From NCBI RefSeq assembly GCF_025628885.1, contig NZ_JAOTIF010000019.1, forward strand, positions 62,001-126,000: a stretch of 64,000 nt of DNA. The letters are read 5' to 3'. Below the pieces are notes generated by a model. The model made no database searches, had not been told where the DNA came from, and saw only the letters and a program-made list of their open reading frames with translations. Below, piece by piece: positions 37,019 through 45,773 of the stretch. Origin of the DNA: Paraflavisolibacter caeni (lineage in GTDB: Bacteria > Bacteroidota > Bacteroidia > Chitinophagales > Chitinophagaceae). The position numbers and the translations under genes are program-made. Position 1 is the stretch's first letter. Every line of letters starts with the position of its first letter.

Positions 37019-38245
37019 ATGCCACGTGTACTACGCATAATGAACCGATTAGCCGTTGGAGGACCTGTGCTGAATGCTACCTATTTAACCAGGTACCTGG
37101 CACCAGATTTCGAAACTTTACTGGTGGTAGGTGAACGGGAAAGCCACGAAAAGAGCGCCGATCACTTGGTGGAACAACTGGGTATCGACTATACGGTCAT
37201 TCCGCAGATGGGACGATCCATCAGTCCTGCTGACGATTTCAAGGCTTACCATACCTTAAAAAAGCTCATTAAGGACTTCCAACCTGATATCGTCCACACC
37301 CATGCGGCTAAGCCGGGAGCTTTGGGCAGACTGGCAGCGGCAGCGATGAAGGTGCCTGTGGTGGTGCATACTTTTCATGGACATGTGTTCCATTCCTATT
37401 TCAACTCATTCAAGACGAATTTCTATATCCAAACGGAGCGTTACCTGGCCCGGAAGTCGGATGCTATTGTGACCATCAGCGACCAACAGAAAAGGGAATT
37501 GGTGTATGACTTTAAAATAGCTCCGGAGGATAAGTTTCACGTCATCCGCCTGGGACTGGACCTGGATCGCTTCCAGGAGAAGCAGGAAGTGAAGCGGAGA
37601 AAGTTCCGGCAGGAGTATGGCTTAGAAAAGGATGATATTGCTATTGGTATCATTGGCCGGCTGGTGCCGATCAAAAATCACGGGGTGTTCCTGCGGGCTT
37701 TGGCGCATGTGCTGGCAAATAGGTCCAAAAAGGTGAAGGCATTTATTATTGGGGATGGCGAGACCAGGGATGAACTGGAGGCACAGGCCAGGAGCCTGGG
37801 GATTTCCTTTACGACACAGTCGGACTTCTACCACCCGCACCCGCTGGTGTTTACTTCCTGGCGGACAGATGTGGATGTGATCAATGCGGGACTGGATATC
37901 ATGGCCCTTACTTCGCTCAATGAAGGCACCCCTGTCAGCCTGATCGAGGCACAGGCGGCGGACAAGCCGGTAGTTTCGACGAGGGTGGGCGGCATCCAGG
38001 ATATCGTGATCGAAGGGGAGACGGCTTTACTGGCTGATATCGATGATGAAGCCAGTTTTCACCAGCACTTGTTAGCTTTGGTGAATGATGATGCTCTTCG
38101 TCATCGCCTGGGGCATAACAGCAGCCAGTATGTACTGGAGCGTTTCGGTTACCGGAGGTTGATGAACGAGATGTCGGCGCTCTATTACCAGCTTTTACAT
38201 CAAAAACGGAACCCTGATGTTCTTCTTCAAAAAGAAGTCGCCTAA
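37019..38245 (+). CDS. GT4-family glycosyltransferase
   Basis: GT-B enzyme of 408 residues. LRIMNRLAVGGPVLNATYL at the N-terminus and VHTFHGHVFHSYF (about 116-128) belong to a group 1 branch that often builds the repeat unit on the lipid carrier. IGIIGRLVPIKNHGVFLRAL (about 215-234) starts the donor domain, and TSLNEGTPVSLIEAQAADKP (about 299-318) contains E-x7-E. I chose the ATG at 37019, after the predicted promoter, over an upstream frame extension. The base composition is clearly more G+C-rich than the central GT block. It overlaps the phosphatase gene by 29 bases. Confidence 0.92.
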   Translation: MPRVLRIMNRLAVGGPVLNATYLTRYLAPDFETLLVVGERESHEKSADHLVEQLGIDYTVIPQMGRSISPADDFKAYHTLKKLIKDFQPDIVHTHAAKPGALGRLAAAAMKVPVVVHTFHGHVFHSYFNSFKTNFYIQTERYLARKSDAIVTISDQQKRELVYDFKIAPEDKFHVIRLGLDLDRFQEKQEVKRRKFRQEYGLEKDDIAIGIIGRLVPIKNHGVFLRALAHVLANRSKKVKAFIIGDGETRDELEAQARSLGISFTTQSDFYHPHPLVFTSWRTDVDVINAGLDIMALTSLNEGTPVSLIEAQAADKPVVSTRVGGIQDIVIEGETALLADIDDEASFHQHLLALVNDDALRHRLGHNSSQYVLERFGYRRLMNEMSALYYQLLHQKRNPDVLLQKEVA

Positions 38246-38948
38246 GCTAACTGACCTTAGCTGGCTGAAGACTGATATACACTCACACTTAATTCCGGGC
38301 ATTGACGACGGATCGCCGGATATGGCTACTTCTTTGGCGCTGATCAAAGACCTGGCGGCCCTGGGGTATAAAAAGATCATTACCACGCCGCATATTAACT
38401 GGGAAGTGTATCCCAATACTCCGGAGATCATTACGGCCGGACTGGGTGAACTGCAGGAGGCTGTGGCTGCCGAAGGTATCGATGTGGAAATAGGAGCTGC
38501 AGCGGAATACTATATCGATGAACATTTTGGTGAGTTACTCAGGCAAAAGGCACCCCTGTTAACGTTGAAGGATAACCTGTTGCTGGTGGAGTTTTCTTTT
38601 ATGTCAGCACCTTTGGATCTGCAGGATGTTTTATTCGACCTGCAGATGCTCAACTACCAGCCAGTGATCGCCCACCCGGAGCGATACCTGTACCTGGAAC
38701 GGAGGAGGGACTTTTACGAAATGTTGAAACATGCAGGTTGTTATTTCCAATTGAATCTTCTATCATTGACAGGCTATTATGGCCGCGGTGTGCAGGAGCT
38801 GGCGGCTTACCTCCTAAAGCAGGGTTATTACAACTTTGCGGGGACGGATCTGCACCATGACCGCCATATAGCTGCCTTGAAAAAGTTGGAGGCATCACCG
38901 TTGTACGGGGAGTTAAAGGAGGCCGGGTTGATGAATCCAGGTCTCTAA
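38217..38948 (+). CDS. PHP-domain tyrosine-protein phosphatase (CpsB/YwqE type)
   Basis: Predicted Mn-dependent phosphotyrosine phosphatase of 243 residues, the counterpart of Wzc-type kinases. Metal-binding motifs are DIHSHLIPGIDDGS (about 20-33), TTPHI (about 58-62), VIAHPERY (about 151-158) and GTDLHHDRH near 206-214. Dephosphorylation of the Wzc tyrosine tail is the usual role in such loci. It is encoded 31 kb from the kinase, coupled to a GT4 gene. Gene end is convergent with the Trp-rich protein, 6 bases away. Confidence 0.92.
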   Translation: MFFFKKKSPKLTDLSWLKTDIHSHLIPGIDDGSPDMATSLALIKDLAALGYKKIITTPHINWEVYPNTPEIITAGLGELQEAVAAEGIDVEIGAAAEYYIDEHFGELLRQKAPLLTLKDNLLLVEFSFMSAPLDLQDVLFDLQMLNYQPVIAHPERYLYLERRRDFYEMLKHAGCYFQLNLLSLTGYYGRGVQELAAYLLKQGYYNFAGTDLHHDRHIAALKKLEASPLYGELKEAGLMNPGL

Positions 38949-38954
38949 CATCCC

Positions 38955-39812
38955 CTAATTCCACGCCCCTTGCACTCCACCGTCCAGTTGCACCATTTTC
39001 CTTTCCACACCCCTGTTATCATCCCCTTCCTTTTTCTGCCAGAGGATCTCCCATTCAGTCTCCTGCACCCCTCTACTATGTTGCACTTCCCCCATCAGCA
39101 CCGGCCTTCCTCTCACTTCCGCTACATCCATCTTCAGCCATTCTTCTGGACTCATCACTAGCTCCCCACTTTTGATCGGTGCTCCATGCACACTGAGCAG
39201 CTTACCTCCGACCCAACCCCGCTTCCTGTCCCGGATCAACCCATAGAGCACCGCACGCCGGTCTCCTCCCTTTTCCTGTCCCCACCGGCCTACCCGCCTT
39301 CGCTCCAATATCTCTCCACCTTCCCCAATGGCCCACTGCTTTCCATCCCCCGTCCACTGTCCCGCCTTCCAGCAGCCATCCCGCTCCCCTTCATAAGAGA
39401 ACCACTTGCCATTGATCCATTCTCCCTTCATGCCCCTTCCTTTGCCTAAAGTTCCCTCCACCTCCGCACTCACCAGGGCTTGTGCCGCCAGCTGCTTCCT
39501 CAGCCACTGCTTATCCCCTTGCATTCTTAGATACAATTGGATAGCGGCCTGGTACACCTGCTTTTGCTTCTTTCGGGGCAGGGTCTTTTTGAAGGCTTTC
39601 TTTCTTTTGGGATCCTCCACCACCCACTTCGCATAGGCTACCGCTTCTTTAAACAAATTCCTTCTTTCCTTCTGCTTGTCAGAGGGAATAATGCGGCTCA
39701 TGTCCGGGTAGCGGGTCACCACGATCTTTCTACCCTTGTAGCGTTTGATCACAAACCTTTTGCCCACCGCTCCCCTCATGTTCGAATACAACGTCCGGCT
39801 CACCTGTTTCAT
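38955..39812 (-). CDS. Unrecognised basic, Trp/Gly-rich protein
   Basis: Protein of 285 residues from the ATG at 39812; an upstream ATG at 39896 would add 28 residues. Residues 1-97 form a compact basic block (GAVGKRFVIKRYKGRKI, YPDMSRIIPSDKQKERR, YAKWVVEDPKRKKAFK) of a type I recall from conserved hypothetical proteins in Bacteroidetes, function unknown. Residues about 110-285 are rich in Trp, Gly, Lys and Glu, with repeated short W-G-K/E motifs, and the coding strand is extremely purine-rich. No known domain is seen there. It could be a real fusion or a degraded extension. Confidence 0.6.
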   Translation of the reverse strand: MKQVSRTLYSNMRGAVGKRFVIKRYKGRKIVVTRYPDMSRIIPSDKQKERRNLFKEAVAYAKWVVEDPKRKKAFKKTLPRKKQKQVYQAAIQLYLRMQGDKQWLRKQLAAQALVSAEVEGTLGKGRGMKGEWINGKWFSYEGERDGCWKAGQWTGDGKQWAIGEGGEILERRRVGRWGQEKGGDRRAVLYGLIRDRKRGWVGGKLLSVHGAPIKSGELVMSPEEWLKMDVAEVRGRPVLMGEVQHSRGVQETEWEILWQKKEGDDNRGVERKMVQLDGGVQGAWN

Positions 39813-39888
39813 AACTTTTTGCTTTAAGAACTCGAAACTACCACCCTCCACCCACCCCTCAAAACCCCCTGGCCGCTTTTGGCCGATT

Positions 39889-39908
39889 TGGCACAAAATG
39901 GCACAAAA
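39889..39908. repeat. Two tandem 10-base repeats
   Basis: GGCACAAAAT is present twice in a row upstream of the Trp/Gly-rich gene. The rest of the 39813-40123 gap holds the promoter at 40072 and C-rich sequence without other recognisable features. Confidence 0.5.
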
Positions 39909-40071
39909 TGACCGCCTCCATTCCTCCCCTCACCCTACCATCCTTCGTACCTGAGCCGTACTTACGCCATAGCTGCGATATACTTGATATACGGTAGGGT
40001 GCCCTATCCTCCGTTACTTTCAGATATTGTTACAGGAAATTTTCTTTATCCCGATCTTACGGTCCAATGTA

Positions 40072-40079
40072 TATATTTG
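40072..40079 (+). promoter_or_regulatory. Bacteroidetes-type -7 box before the uridylyltransferase gene
   Basis: TATATTTG matches TAnnTTTG and lies 45 bases before the ATG at 40124. The -33 element is weak. Confidence 0.5.
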
Positions 40080-40123
40080 GGCAAACGAATCAAGGAAGTA
40101 TAATAAACTAACTGGTTATAAAG

Positions 40124-41065
40124 ATGAAAGTAAAAAAAGCGGTGATCACTGCGGCTGCCCGCGGTGAGCGTTTGTACCCTGTGGCTGATACTGTGCAAAA
40201 GGCTATGTTGCCTGTGGTGGACATAGATGGATTGGAAAAGCCTGTATTGCAAATTATTATTGAAGAAGCATTTGCTTCGGGCATCGAGGAGATCTGCGTG
40301 GTGTGCGCTCCGGGTGATGGCGCCCGTTATATCGATGCATTCACCACTTTGCGCAATAACCTTATGGAATCATTCAAGCGCGTAGACTGGGCGCAAAAGG
40401 GAGCGGGGCAAATCGACCATCTCCTGAGTCGAACACAGTTTGTAGAACAGAAAGAACCAAAGGGTTATGGGCATGCCGTTTATTGCGCCCGCGAGTTTGT
40501 GAATGGCGAACCTTTCCTGCTCTTGTTGGGAGATTACCTTTATGTCTCACACCTGGTACAAAAGCGCTGTGCTGCCCAATTGATCGACCTGGCAATACAG
40601 GAAAACTGCTCTGTATCGGCAGTGCATGCGACCATCGAGCACCAGGTAACCCGTTATGGTACTCTTACCGGTAAGCAACTACCTAATAAGCCTGGTGTAT
40701 ACCATATTGAAAAAATCATCGAAAAGCCTTCGCTGAGCGAGGCTGAACTGGAATTGCAAACTTCGGGACTGAGGGCTGGCTATTACCTGTGCTTCTTTGG
40801 GATGCATGTATTCACGCCTTCTGTTTTCTCTATTTTAGAACAGCATCTCGGGCAGAATGGGGGCAAGTCGTTACTGACACCTGCCCTGCAGGAGCTGGCG
40901 GAGCGTGAGCAATATCTTGCGCTGGAAGTGAGGGGAAGCCGGTATGACCTGAGCCGGAAGCATGGCCTGCTGAGGGCGCAGATTGCGCTTGGACTGGCGG
41001 GAGAAGCGAAGAGCGAGACATTGACGACATTGGTGGAAGCGTTAGCCGAAGCGCAAGGTCGATAG
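40124..41065 (+). CDS. UTP-glucose-1-phosphate uridylyltransferase-like nucleotidyltransferase
   Basis: Nucleotidyltransferase of 313 residues. The signature AAARGERLYPVADTVQKAML (about 10-29) is a GalU-like variant of the G-G-x-G-T-R motif, with Ala-Arg-Gly-Glu-Arg. PKGYGHAVYCAREF (about 111-124) and FLLLLGDYLYV (about 130-140) match the sugar-nucleotide site, and IEKIIEKPSLSEAE is the expected glycan-pyrophosphorylase block. Likely product is UDP-glucose, but another UDP-sugar is possible. The next gene, which has a UDPGP-like domain, starts 64 bases later with a dispersed repeat between them. Confidence 0.87.
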   Translation: MKVKKAVITAAARGERLYPVADTVQKAMLPVVDIDGLEKPVLQIIIEEAFASGIEEICVVCAPGDGARYIDAFTTLRNNLMESFKRVDWAQKGAGQIDHLLSRTQFVEQKEPKGYGHAVYCAREFVNGEPFLLLLGDYLYVSHLVQKRCAAQLIDLAIQENCSVSAVHATIEHQVTRYGTLTGKQLPNKPGVYHIEKIIEKPSLSEAELELQTSGLRAGYYLCFFGMHVFTPSVFSILEQHLGQNGGKSLLTPALQELAEREQYLALEVRGSRYDLSRKHGLLRAQIALGLAGEAKSETLTTLVEALAEAQGR

Positions 41066-41115
41066 TGACGAATGATTCGAATCCGCCAAAGGCGGACAAG
41101 TTGCGAATGACGAAT
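41066..41115. repeat. Dispersed gene-end repeat with CCGCC/GGCGG palindrome, copy 3
   Basis: The element follows the uridylyltransferase stop directly. It contains TGACGAATGATTCGAATCCG, the palindrome TCCGCC-AAA-GGCGGA (41082-41096), and then a second GAATGACGAAT word. Confidence 0.7.
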
Positions 41116-41129
41116 AAGAGAGAAAAATC

Positions 41130-44100
41130 ATGAATTTATTTATACTAACCATTACTGCTGCGGAGCCGGGCGTAAGGAACCGGTCGTTTTTTGAGATGGC
41201 GAGGGAATTGAGTGCCAAAGAGTTAATGAAGGCTTTGAGGGAGTTGGACCAGTTTCGTAAGTCAACGCCCAACCTGTATGAAAAGGTGCGGGCGATTCTT
41301 TTTTTACATGCCGGCTACCGGTTTTTCCTGGAGGGATCAGCGGAAATACCTGCCGTGGGCAAGATCTCTTACCGCGGTTTTGAGGATCTGCTGAACAGGC
41401 GCTTTGAGCATGCCATTTCTACTTTTTTGGGTGAGCTGGACAAGCACGGGCCAACTGCCACTTTGTTTTCAGCACTGGCGGAAAGCTATCACCACCTCTC
41501 GTTCCAAATACTGGCAGGCCAGGTGCGTAAGAGTGTGCGTTCCAGCAAGGGCAACCAATGGATGTTCCGTGTAGGGCACCAGGAAGAGCATCCCATCCGC
41601 ATTCATCCGCGCCTGCTGCAGCGGCAGGATGATTCACTATTTTATCCCATCCTGCACGAGCAGACTTCTGTGCGCATGGACCTCACACATAGTGGCTGGT
41701 CCGATATCTTTTTCTTGGGTATGGACTATCCCGAAGGTGCCAGGGTGATCAACGTATCTATTGACCTGGGGGTGTTTGGCAGGGATAAGGACATCCGTCC
41801 ACCCCTGCACTGTTATGTAAGGGTGATTCCCGAGCCTGTATTGCGCCTGACCTCTATTGACCTGAATACTACTAAAGACATACATGATCTGGACGACCTG
41901 TTCAACTTCGGTAACGACTACCTTAGCCTGGTGAAGGCCGGTGTGATCGCTTCCGGCTTAATCCCGCCATCTTTTGAAGGTACCAACCAGTCGCTGGCCC
42001 AGGTGCTGTCGCGAATTGTAGCACCGGGAATGGGTATCGAACTGGTGACGAAGGTGAACGATATTCCCAAAGGCTCCCGTTTTGCCGTTTCTACCAACCT
42101 GTTAGGATCTATTATCAGCCTGCTGATGCGGGCTACAGGCCAGACCAAGAGCCTGGAAGGCGGTCTGCAGGAAAGTGAAAGGAGGTTGGTGGCTTCAAGG
42201 GCTATCCTTGGTGAATGGATCGGTGGTTCCGGTGGCGGCTGGCAGGATTCCGGAGGTATCTGGCCTGGCATTAAAGCCATACAGGGCACCTTTGCCGATG
42301 AAGGCGACCCGGAAGCCGGTATCAGCAGGGGCACCTTGTTACCCCGTCACCGCGTGTTGCAGGGAGATGCCTTGCATCCAAAGTTTGAAGAGCAGCTCAC
42401 AAATTCGCTGGTGCTGATGCATGGAGGTATGGCTTCGAATGTGGGGCCCATCCTGGAGATGGTGACAGAAAAGTATTTGCTGCGTGGTGAAAAGGAATGG
42501 AAAGCAAGGCAACAAACCAACCAGATCTTTGACAACATACTGGCGGCCATCAGGGAAGGGGATATTAAAAAGCTGGCAGCCAATACCGCCGCCAACTGGG
42601 AAGGCCCGATCAAGACTATTATTCCCTGGGCGTCTACTTATTTTACCGAGCAGATCATTGCAAAGGCCAAAAAGCAGTTTGGCGACAACTATTATGGTTT
42701 CTTGATGCTTGGTGGTATGTCGGGCGGCGGCATGGGGATGTTTGTGAACCCGGAGCGTTACGAGGAATCCAAGCTAAAGGTATTGGAACTGTTGCGGCAA
42801 ACGAAGTCAGAACTGTCTGACTCACTGCCTTTTGCCATGGAGCCGGTGGTGTACAACTGGAGCATCAACCCGAAGGGTTCCTGGGCAACATTGCATGAAG
42901 GTGCCGAGGCCCTGATGCCGGAGGCTTATTATGGTATCCATGTATCTGAACTGGTGCGGAAAGATCCTGCTTCCATTGCCTATATCCGCAGGGCGGAGAT
43001 CGATTTCTTTACTACTTACTGTGAGCAAAATAACCTGGCATACCCCCTGCTGCGTACCATTGTCAGCAATTTATTTAAAGTTTCTGATCCTACTTCACAT
43101 GGCAACAGGAGTGCGGAAAATGAGAAAACGGAGCGTGTGAAGAAAGAAAATGGGTTCGATTATATCCAACACGAACAGATCAGGGAGGAGTTGAAGAAGG
43201 GCCGCATCGGCTTGTCACGCAACCGCCTGCCAGCTGAAACTTCTATCGAAGACATCTTGCCTGCAGATATCTATGCTCCCTTCCCCATTGCCGATAGCTA
43301 TTTGCCTGTGATTGAAAAGGGCGAAGATGCCATCAGGGGCGGACAGATCGCCGTCATGAGCCTTGCCGCCGGTGTGGGTAGCCGTTGGACCAAGGGAGCG
43401 GGCGTCATTAAAGCGATCAATCCTTTTGTGGAGATGGGAGGTGCGCATCGCAGCTTTTTGGAGATCCATCTGGCCAAGACGAAAAATGTAGCCAGTAAGT
43501 ATAGCGCCACGATACCGCATATTGTTGCCACTTCTTACCTGACACATGGACCTATTGAAAAAAAGCTGGCCGAGACCGGCAACTTTGGTTATGACGGTCC
43601 TGTGTACTTGTCGGCAGGCCGTTCTGTTGGCCAGCGTTTTGTGCCCATGGAGCGTGACCTCCGGTTTTTATGGGAGGAAATGCCTCAGGAGGCGCTGGAC
43701 GAAAACAAGCAGAAAGTGCGGGAGGCTGTGCGCCAAAGCATGATCGGATGGGCCAGGTCGAAGGGTGAGGGATCGGATTATGTAGATAATATCGCAGCAC
43801 AGCGGTTCTCTCCTTTAGGACACTGGTACGAAGTTTCCAACTTATTGCGTAATGGCAGTCTCGCCCGTTTACTGGCAGAACAGCCGCAGGTAGAGACCAT
43901 TATGCTGCACAATATTGATACGCTGGGGGCTGATGTGGACCCTGTGGCTTTGGGGTATCACCTGCAATCCGGAAATGTATTGACCTTTGAAGTGATCGCC
44001 CGTCGCATTGAAGACAGGGGCGGTGGCCTGGCTCGTGTGAATGGACAGGTACGCCTGCTGGAAGGGTTGGCACAGCCGAGGGAAGAAGATGAATTGAAAT

Positions 44101-44474
44101 TGAGTTATTATAATTCCATGACTACATGGATACAGGTGGATGCCTTGCTTCAACTCTTTGGACTTACCCGCGAAGACCTGCAAAAAGGAGATGAGGCCAG
44201 GCTGGCGAAGGCTGTAAGGAGCGTGGCGCAGCGTATTCCTACTTATGTGACCATCAAGGATGTGAAGTACCGCTGGGGACATGGACAGGAAGATATTTAC
44301 CCGGTGGCACAGATCGAGAAACTGTGGAGCGATATGTCAGCCCTGCCGGATGTATCTTGCGGGTATATTGTTGTTCCGCGTTTGCGTGGGCAGCAGATGA
44401 AGGACCCGGCACAGTTGGATTCCTGGGTGGGCGATGGAAGCCAGGACTATGTAGGAGGGCTTTGTAAGTTTTAG
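41130..44474 (+). CDS. Fused fucokinase-like GHMP kinase and UDP-sugar pyrophosphorylase-like protein
   Basis: Protein of 1114 residues with two catalytic modules. After an unassigned N-terminal region (1-180), residues about 181-545 look like a GHMP kinase of the L-fucokinase type: GWSDIFF (189-195), VINVSIDL (206-213), LVKAGVIASGLI (267-278), GSRFAVSTN (315-323, where the usual G-S-S is altered), GGGWQDSGG (368-376) and GGMSGGGMGMF (528-538). Residues about 735-1100 resemble UDPGP-type pyrophosphorylases: LAAGVGSRWTKGAGVIK (745-761) and HNIDTLGADVDP (927-938). The domain order is opposite to Bacteroides Fkp. Whether it salvages fucose, or another sugar, is unknown. Homologues of similar length may exist in related bacteria. 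Confidence 0.72.
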   Translation: MNLFILTITAAEPGVRNRSFFEMARELSAKELMKALRELDQFRKSTPNLYEKVRAILFLHAGYRFFLEGSAEIPAVGKISYRGFEDLLNRRFEHAISTFLGELDKHGPTATLFSALAESYHHLSFQILAGQVRKSVRSSKGNQWMFRVGHQEEHPIRIHPRLLQRQDDSLFYPILHEQTSVRMDLTHSGWSDIFFLGMDYPEGARVINVSIDLGVFGRDKDIRPPLHCYVRVIPEPVLRLTSIDLNTTKDIHDLDDLFNFGNDYLSLVKAGVIASGLIPPSFEGTNQSLAQVLSRIVAPGMGIELVTKVNDIPKGSRFAVSTNLLGSIISLLMRATGQTKSLEGGLQESERRLVASRAILGEWIGGSGGGWQDSGGIWPGIKAIQGTFADEGDPEAGISRGTLLPRHRVLQGDALHPKFEEQLTNSLVLMHGGMASNVGPILEMVTEKYLLRGEKEWKARQQTNQIFDNILAAIREGDIKKLAANTAANWEGPIKTIIPWASTYFTEQIIAKAKKQFGDNYYGFLMLGGMSGGGMGMFVNPERYEESKLKVLELLRQTKSELSDSLPFAMEPVVYNWSINPKGSWATLHEGAEALMPEAYYGIHVSELVRKDPASIAYIRRAEIDFFTTYCEQNNLAYPLLRTIVSNLFKVSDPTSHGNRSAENEKTERVKKENGFDYIQHEQIREELKKGRIGLSRNRLPAETSIEDILPADIYAPFPIADSYLPVIEKGEDAIRGGQIAVMSLAAGVGSRWTKGAGVIKAINPFVEMGGAHRSFLEIHLAKTKNVASKYSATIPHIVATSYLTHGPIEKKLAETGNFGYDGPVYLSAGRSVGQRFVPMERDLRFLWEEMPQEALDENKQKVREAVRQSMIGWARSKGEGSDYVDNIAAQRFSPLGHWYEVSNLLRNGSLARLLAEQPQVETIMLHNIDTLGADVDPVALGYHLQSGNVLTFEVIARRIEDRGGGLARVNGQVRLLEGLAQPREEDELKLSYYNSMTTWIQVDALLQLFGLTREDLQKGDEARLAKAVRSVAQRIPTYVTIKDVKYRWGHGQEDIYPVAQIEKLWSDMSALPDVSCGYIVVPRLRGQQMKDPAQLDSWVGDGSQDYVGGLCKF

Positions 44475-44510
44475 CGTCAACTATTTCCCTTTTCGTTTGT
44501 AACTTATCCG

Positions 44511-45380
44511 ATGGCTTTTTCTATCAAAGAATTAGAGCAACTGTCCGGCATTAAGGCCCATACCATACGGATATGGGAGCACCGCTATCATTTCCTGAAA
44601 CCTTCACGGACGGATACCAACATCCGCAGTTATTCGGTCGAGGAGTTGAAGACCCTGCTGACAGTTGCCCTTCTGAACAAGTATGGTATTAAGATCTCGC
44701 GCATTGATGAAATGCAGCCTGAACAGTGGCACCACGCTTTGCTTCAACAGGTTGAGGCACAGGATGAATACCTGGTAAACCAACTGGTCGGCCATATGGT
44801 GGATATGGATCATGTGGCGTTTGAAGAAGTGCTCAACCTGTACATTCACCAGAAAGGCCTTGAAGAAACCGTCGTCTCTCTTATTTTCGGCTTTCTTCAA
44901 AAAGTAGGCATCCTGTGGCAAACGAACCATATCAATGCAGCCCAGGAACATATAGCCGCTCATATCATCCGGCAAAAGATCATCAGTGCCATAGACAACC
45001 TTCCTGCTGTTTTCCGTATACAACCGCTTTTCCTTCTTTTTCTGCCTGAAGACGAGCATCATGAGCTGGGGCTCCTGTATGTTTATTACCTTTTGAAAAA
45101 ACGCGGGCTTCCCGTTCTTTACCTGGGCGCCAGTGCACCTTTGGATGATGTGGCTTACGTGATGCGTATCAAACAACCCTCTTACCTTTACCTGCACCTG
45201 GCTTCTTTTCCTCCTGGTGGCCAGTTTGAGAAATATATCCACAGGCTGTCGACCATTGAACCACATATACAAATATTGATCTCCGGATCTGTTGTATCAG
45301 GATATAAAAAGGTGGTTCCCCACAACGTGACATTACTTCATTCGCTGGAGGAAGCTATTGACCTCATTAAAAGTGTTTAA
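44511..45380 (+). CDS. MerR-family regulator with cobalamin-binding domain (CarH/LitR type)
   Basis: Light- and adenosylcobalamin-responsive repressor candidate of 289 residues. An N-terminal MerR helix-turn-helix (about 3-70) is followed by a helical B12 cap and a Rossmann B12-binding domain (about 170-289). The cap has W136-x9-E146-H147, the CarH Wx9EH motif. The binding domain has E182-x-H184-x-x-G187, whose His is the lower axial cobalt ligand in CarH. Such proteins repress carotenoid genes in the dark. Here the next elements are a perfect inverted repeat, an ECF sigma remnant and idi, so target genes may have been lost. The B12 receptor gene lies 10 kb away. Confidence 0.88.
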   Translation: MAFSIKELEQLSGIKAHTIRIWEHRYHFLKPSRTDTNIRSYSVEELKTLLTVALLNKYGIKISRIDEMQPEQWHHALLQQVEAQDEYLVNQLVGHMVDMDHVAFEEVLNLYIHQKGLEETVVSLIFGFLQKVGILWQTNHINAAQEHIAAHIIRQKIISAIDNLPAVFRIQPLFLLFLPEDEHHELGLLYVYYLLKKRGLPVLYLGASAPLDDVAYVMRIKQPSYLYLHLASFPPGGQFEKYIHRLSTIEPHIQILISGSVVSGYKKVVPHNVTLLHSLEEAIDLIKSV

Positions 45381-45438
45381 TCAATTTCTTTAGTTTCTTC
45401 AACAAAATTGCTGGATTATTTGGTTTGAATGCTTGGTA

Positions 45439-45471
45439 TTGTCTAATTTTAATATGTGTAAAATTAGACAA
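45439..45471. promoter_or_regulatory. Perfect 13-base inverted repeat, candidate CarH-type operator
   Basis: TTGTCTAATTTTA (45439-45451) and its exact reverse complement TAAAATTAGACAA (45459-45471) are separated by 7 bases. It lies 58 bases after the MerR gene and just before the sigma-factor remnant, where a regulator-controlled promoter would be expected. Confidence 0.65.
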
Positions 45472-45481
45472 AACTTCCTTT

Positions 45482-45604
45482 CTCTTATACCTGCAGGGTT
45501 ATCATTATCAGGAAATTGCTGATCTTCTTAACCAGCCTCTTGGCACCATCAAGAGCCGTATTCACTTTGCAAAAAAGCAATTACAGAAAAAGTTAGACCG
45601 TTGA
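45482..45604 (+). pseudogene. C-terminal remnant of an ECF sigma factor (region 4)
   Basis: The frame ending at TGA 45602-45604 reads YLQGYHYQEIADLLNQ and then PLGTIKSRIHFAKKQLQKKL, an unmistakable sigma-70 region 4 of the ECF type. Everything upstream of the helix-turn-helix, including region 2, is missing, and the frame runs into the inverted repeat with no plausible start. In related bacteria a MerR/LitR gene is commonly followed by an ECF sigma factor and crt genes; here only the tail remains. I regard it as non-functional. The remaining intergenic sequence up to idi (45605-45773) has no other recognisable feature. Confidence 0.8.
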
Positions 45605-45773
45605 AACCTTCCGTTGTCAACATAAGGGCAGGTAGCCGAATATTATTCTTAGCTCAATAATATAAAGTCAACCAGTCCGAAGTTAATTTTACAGAAGCAC
45701 CGGCTTATCATAAGGCGTATATATTTTGATGGCACGGATGACGAAATTCAGAATATAAAATATAAAATTTAAA

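Noticed and set aside
38970-39954. Several forward open frames opposite the Trp/Gly-rich gene
   Set aside because: They are Pro/Ser/Leu-rich shadows of a purine-biased minus-strand frame and have no domain features.
44604-45272. A 222-residue minus-strand frame opposite the CarH-like regulator
   Set aside because: It is a shadow of a clear MerR/B12 protein and encodes no recognisable motif.
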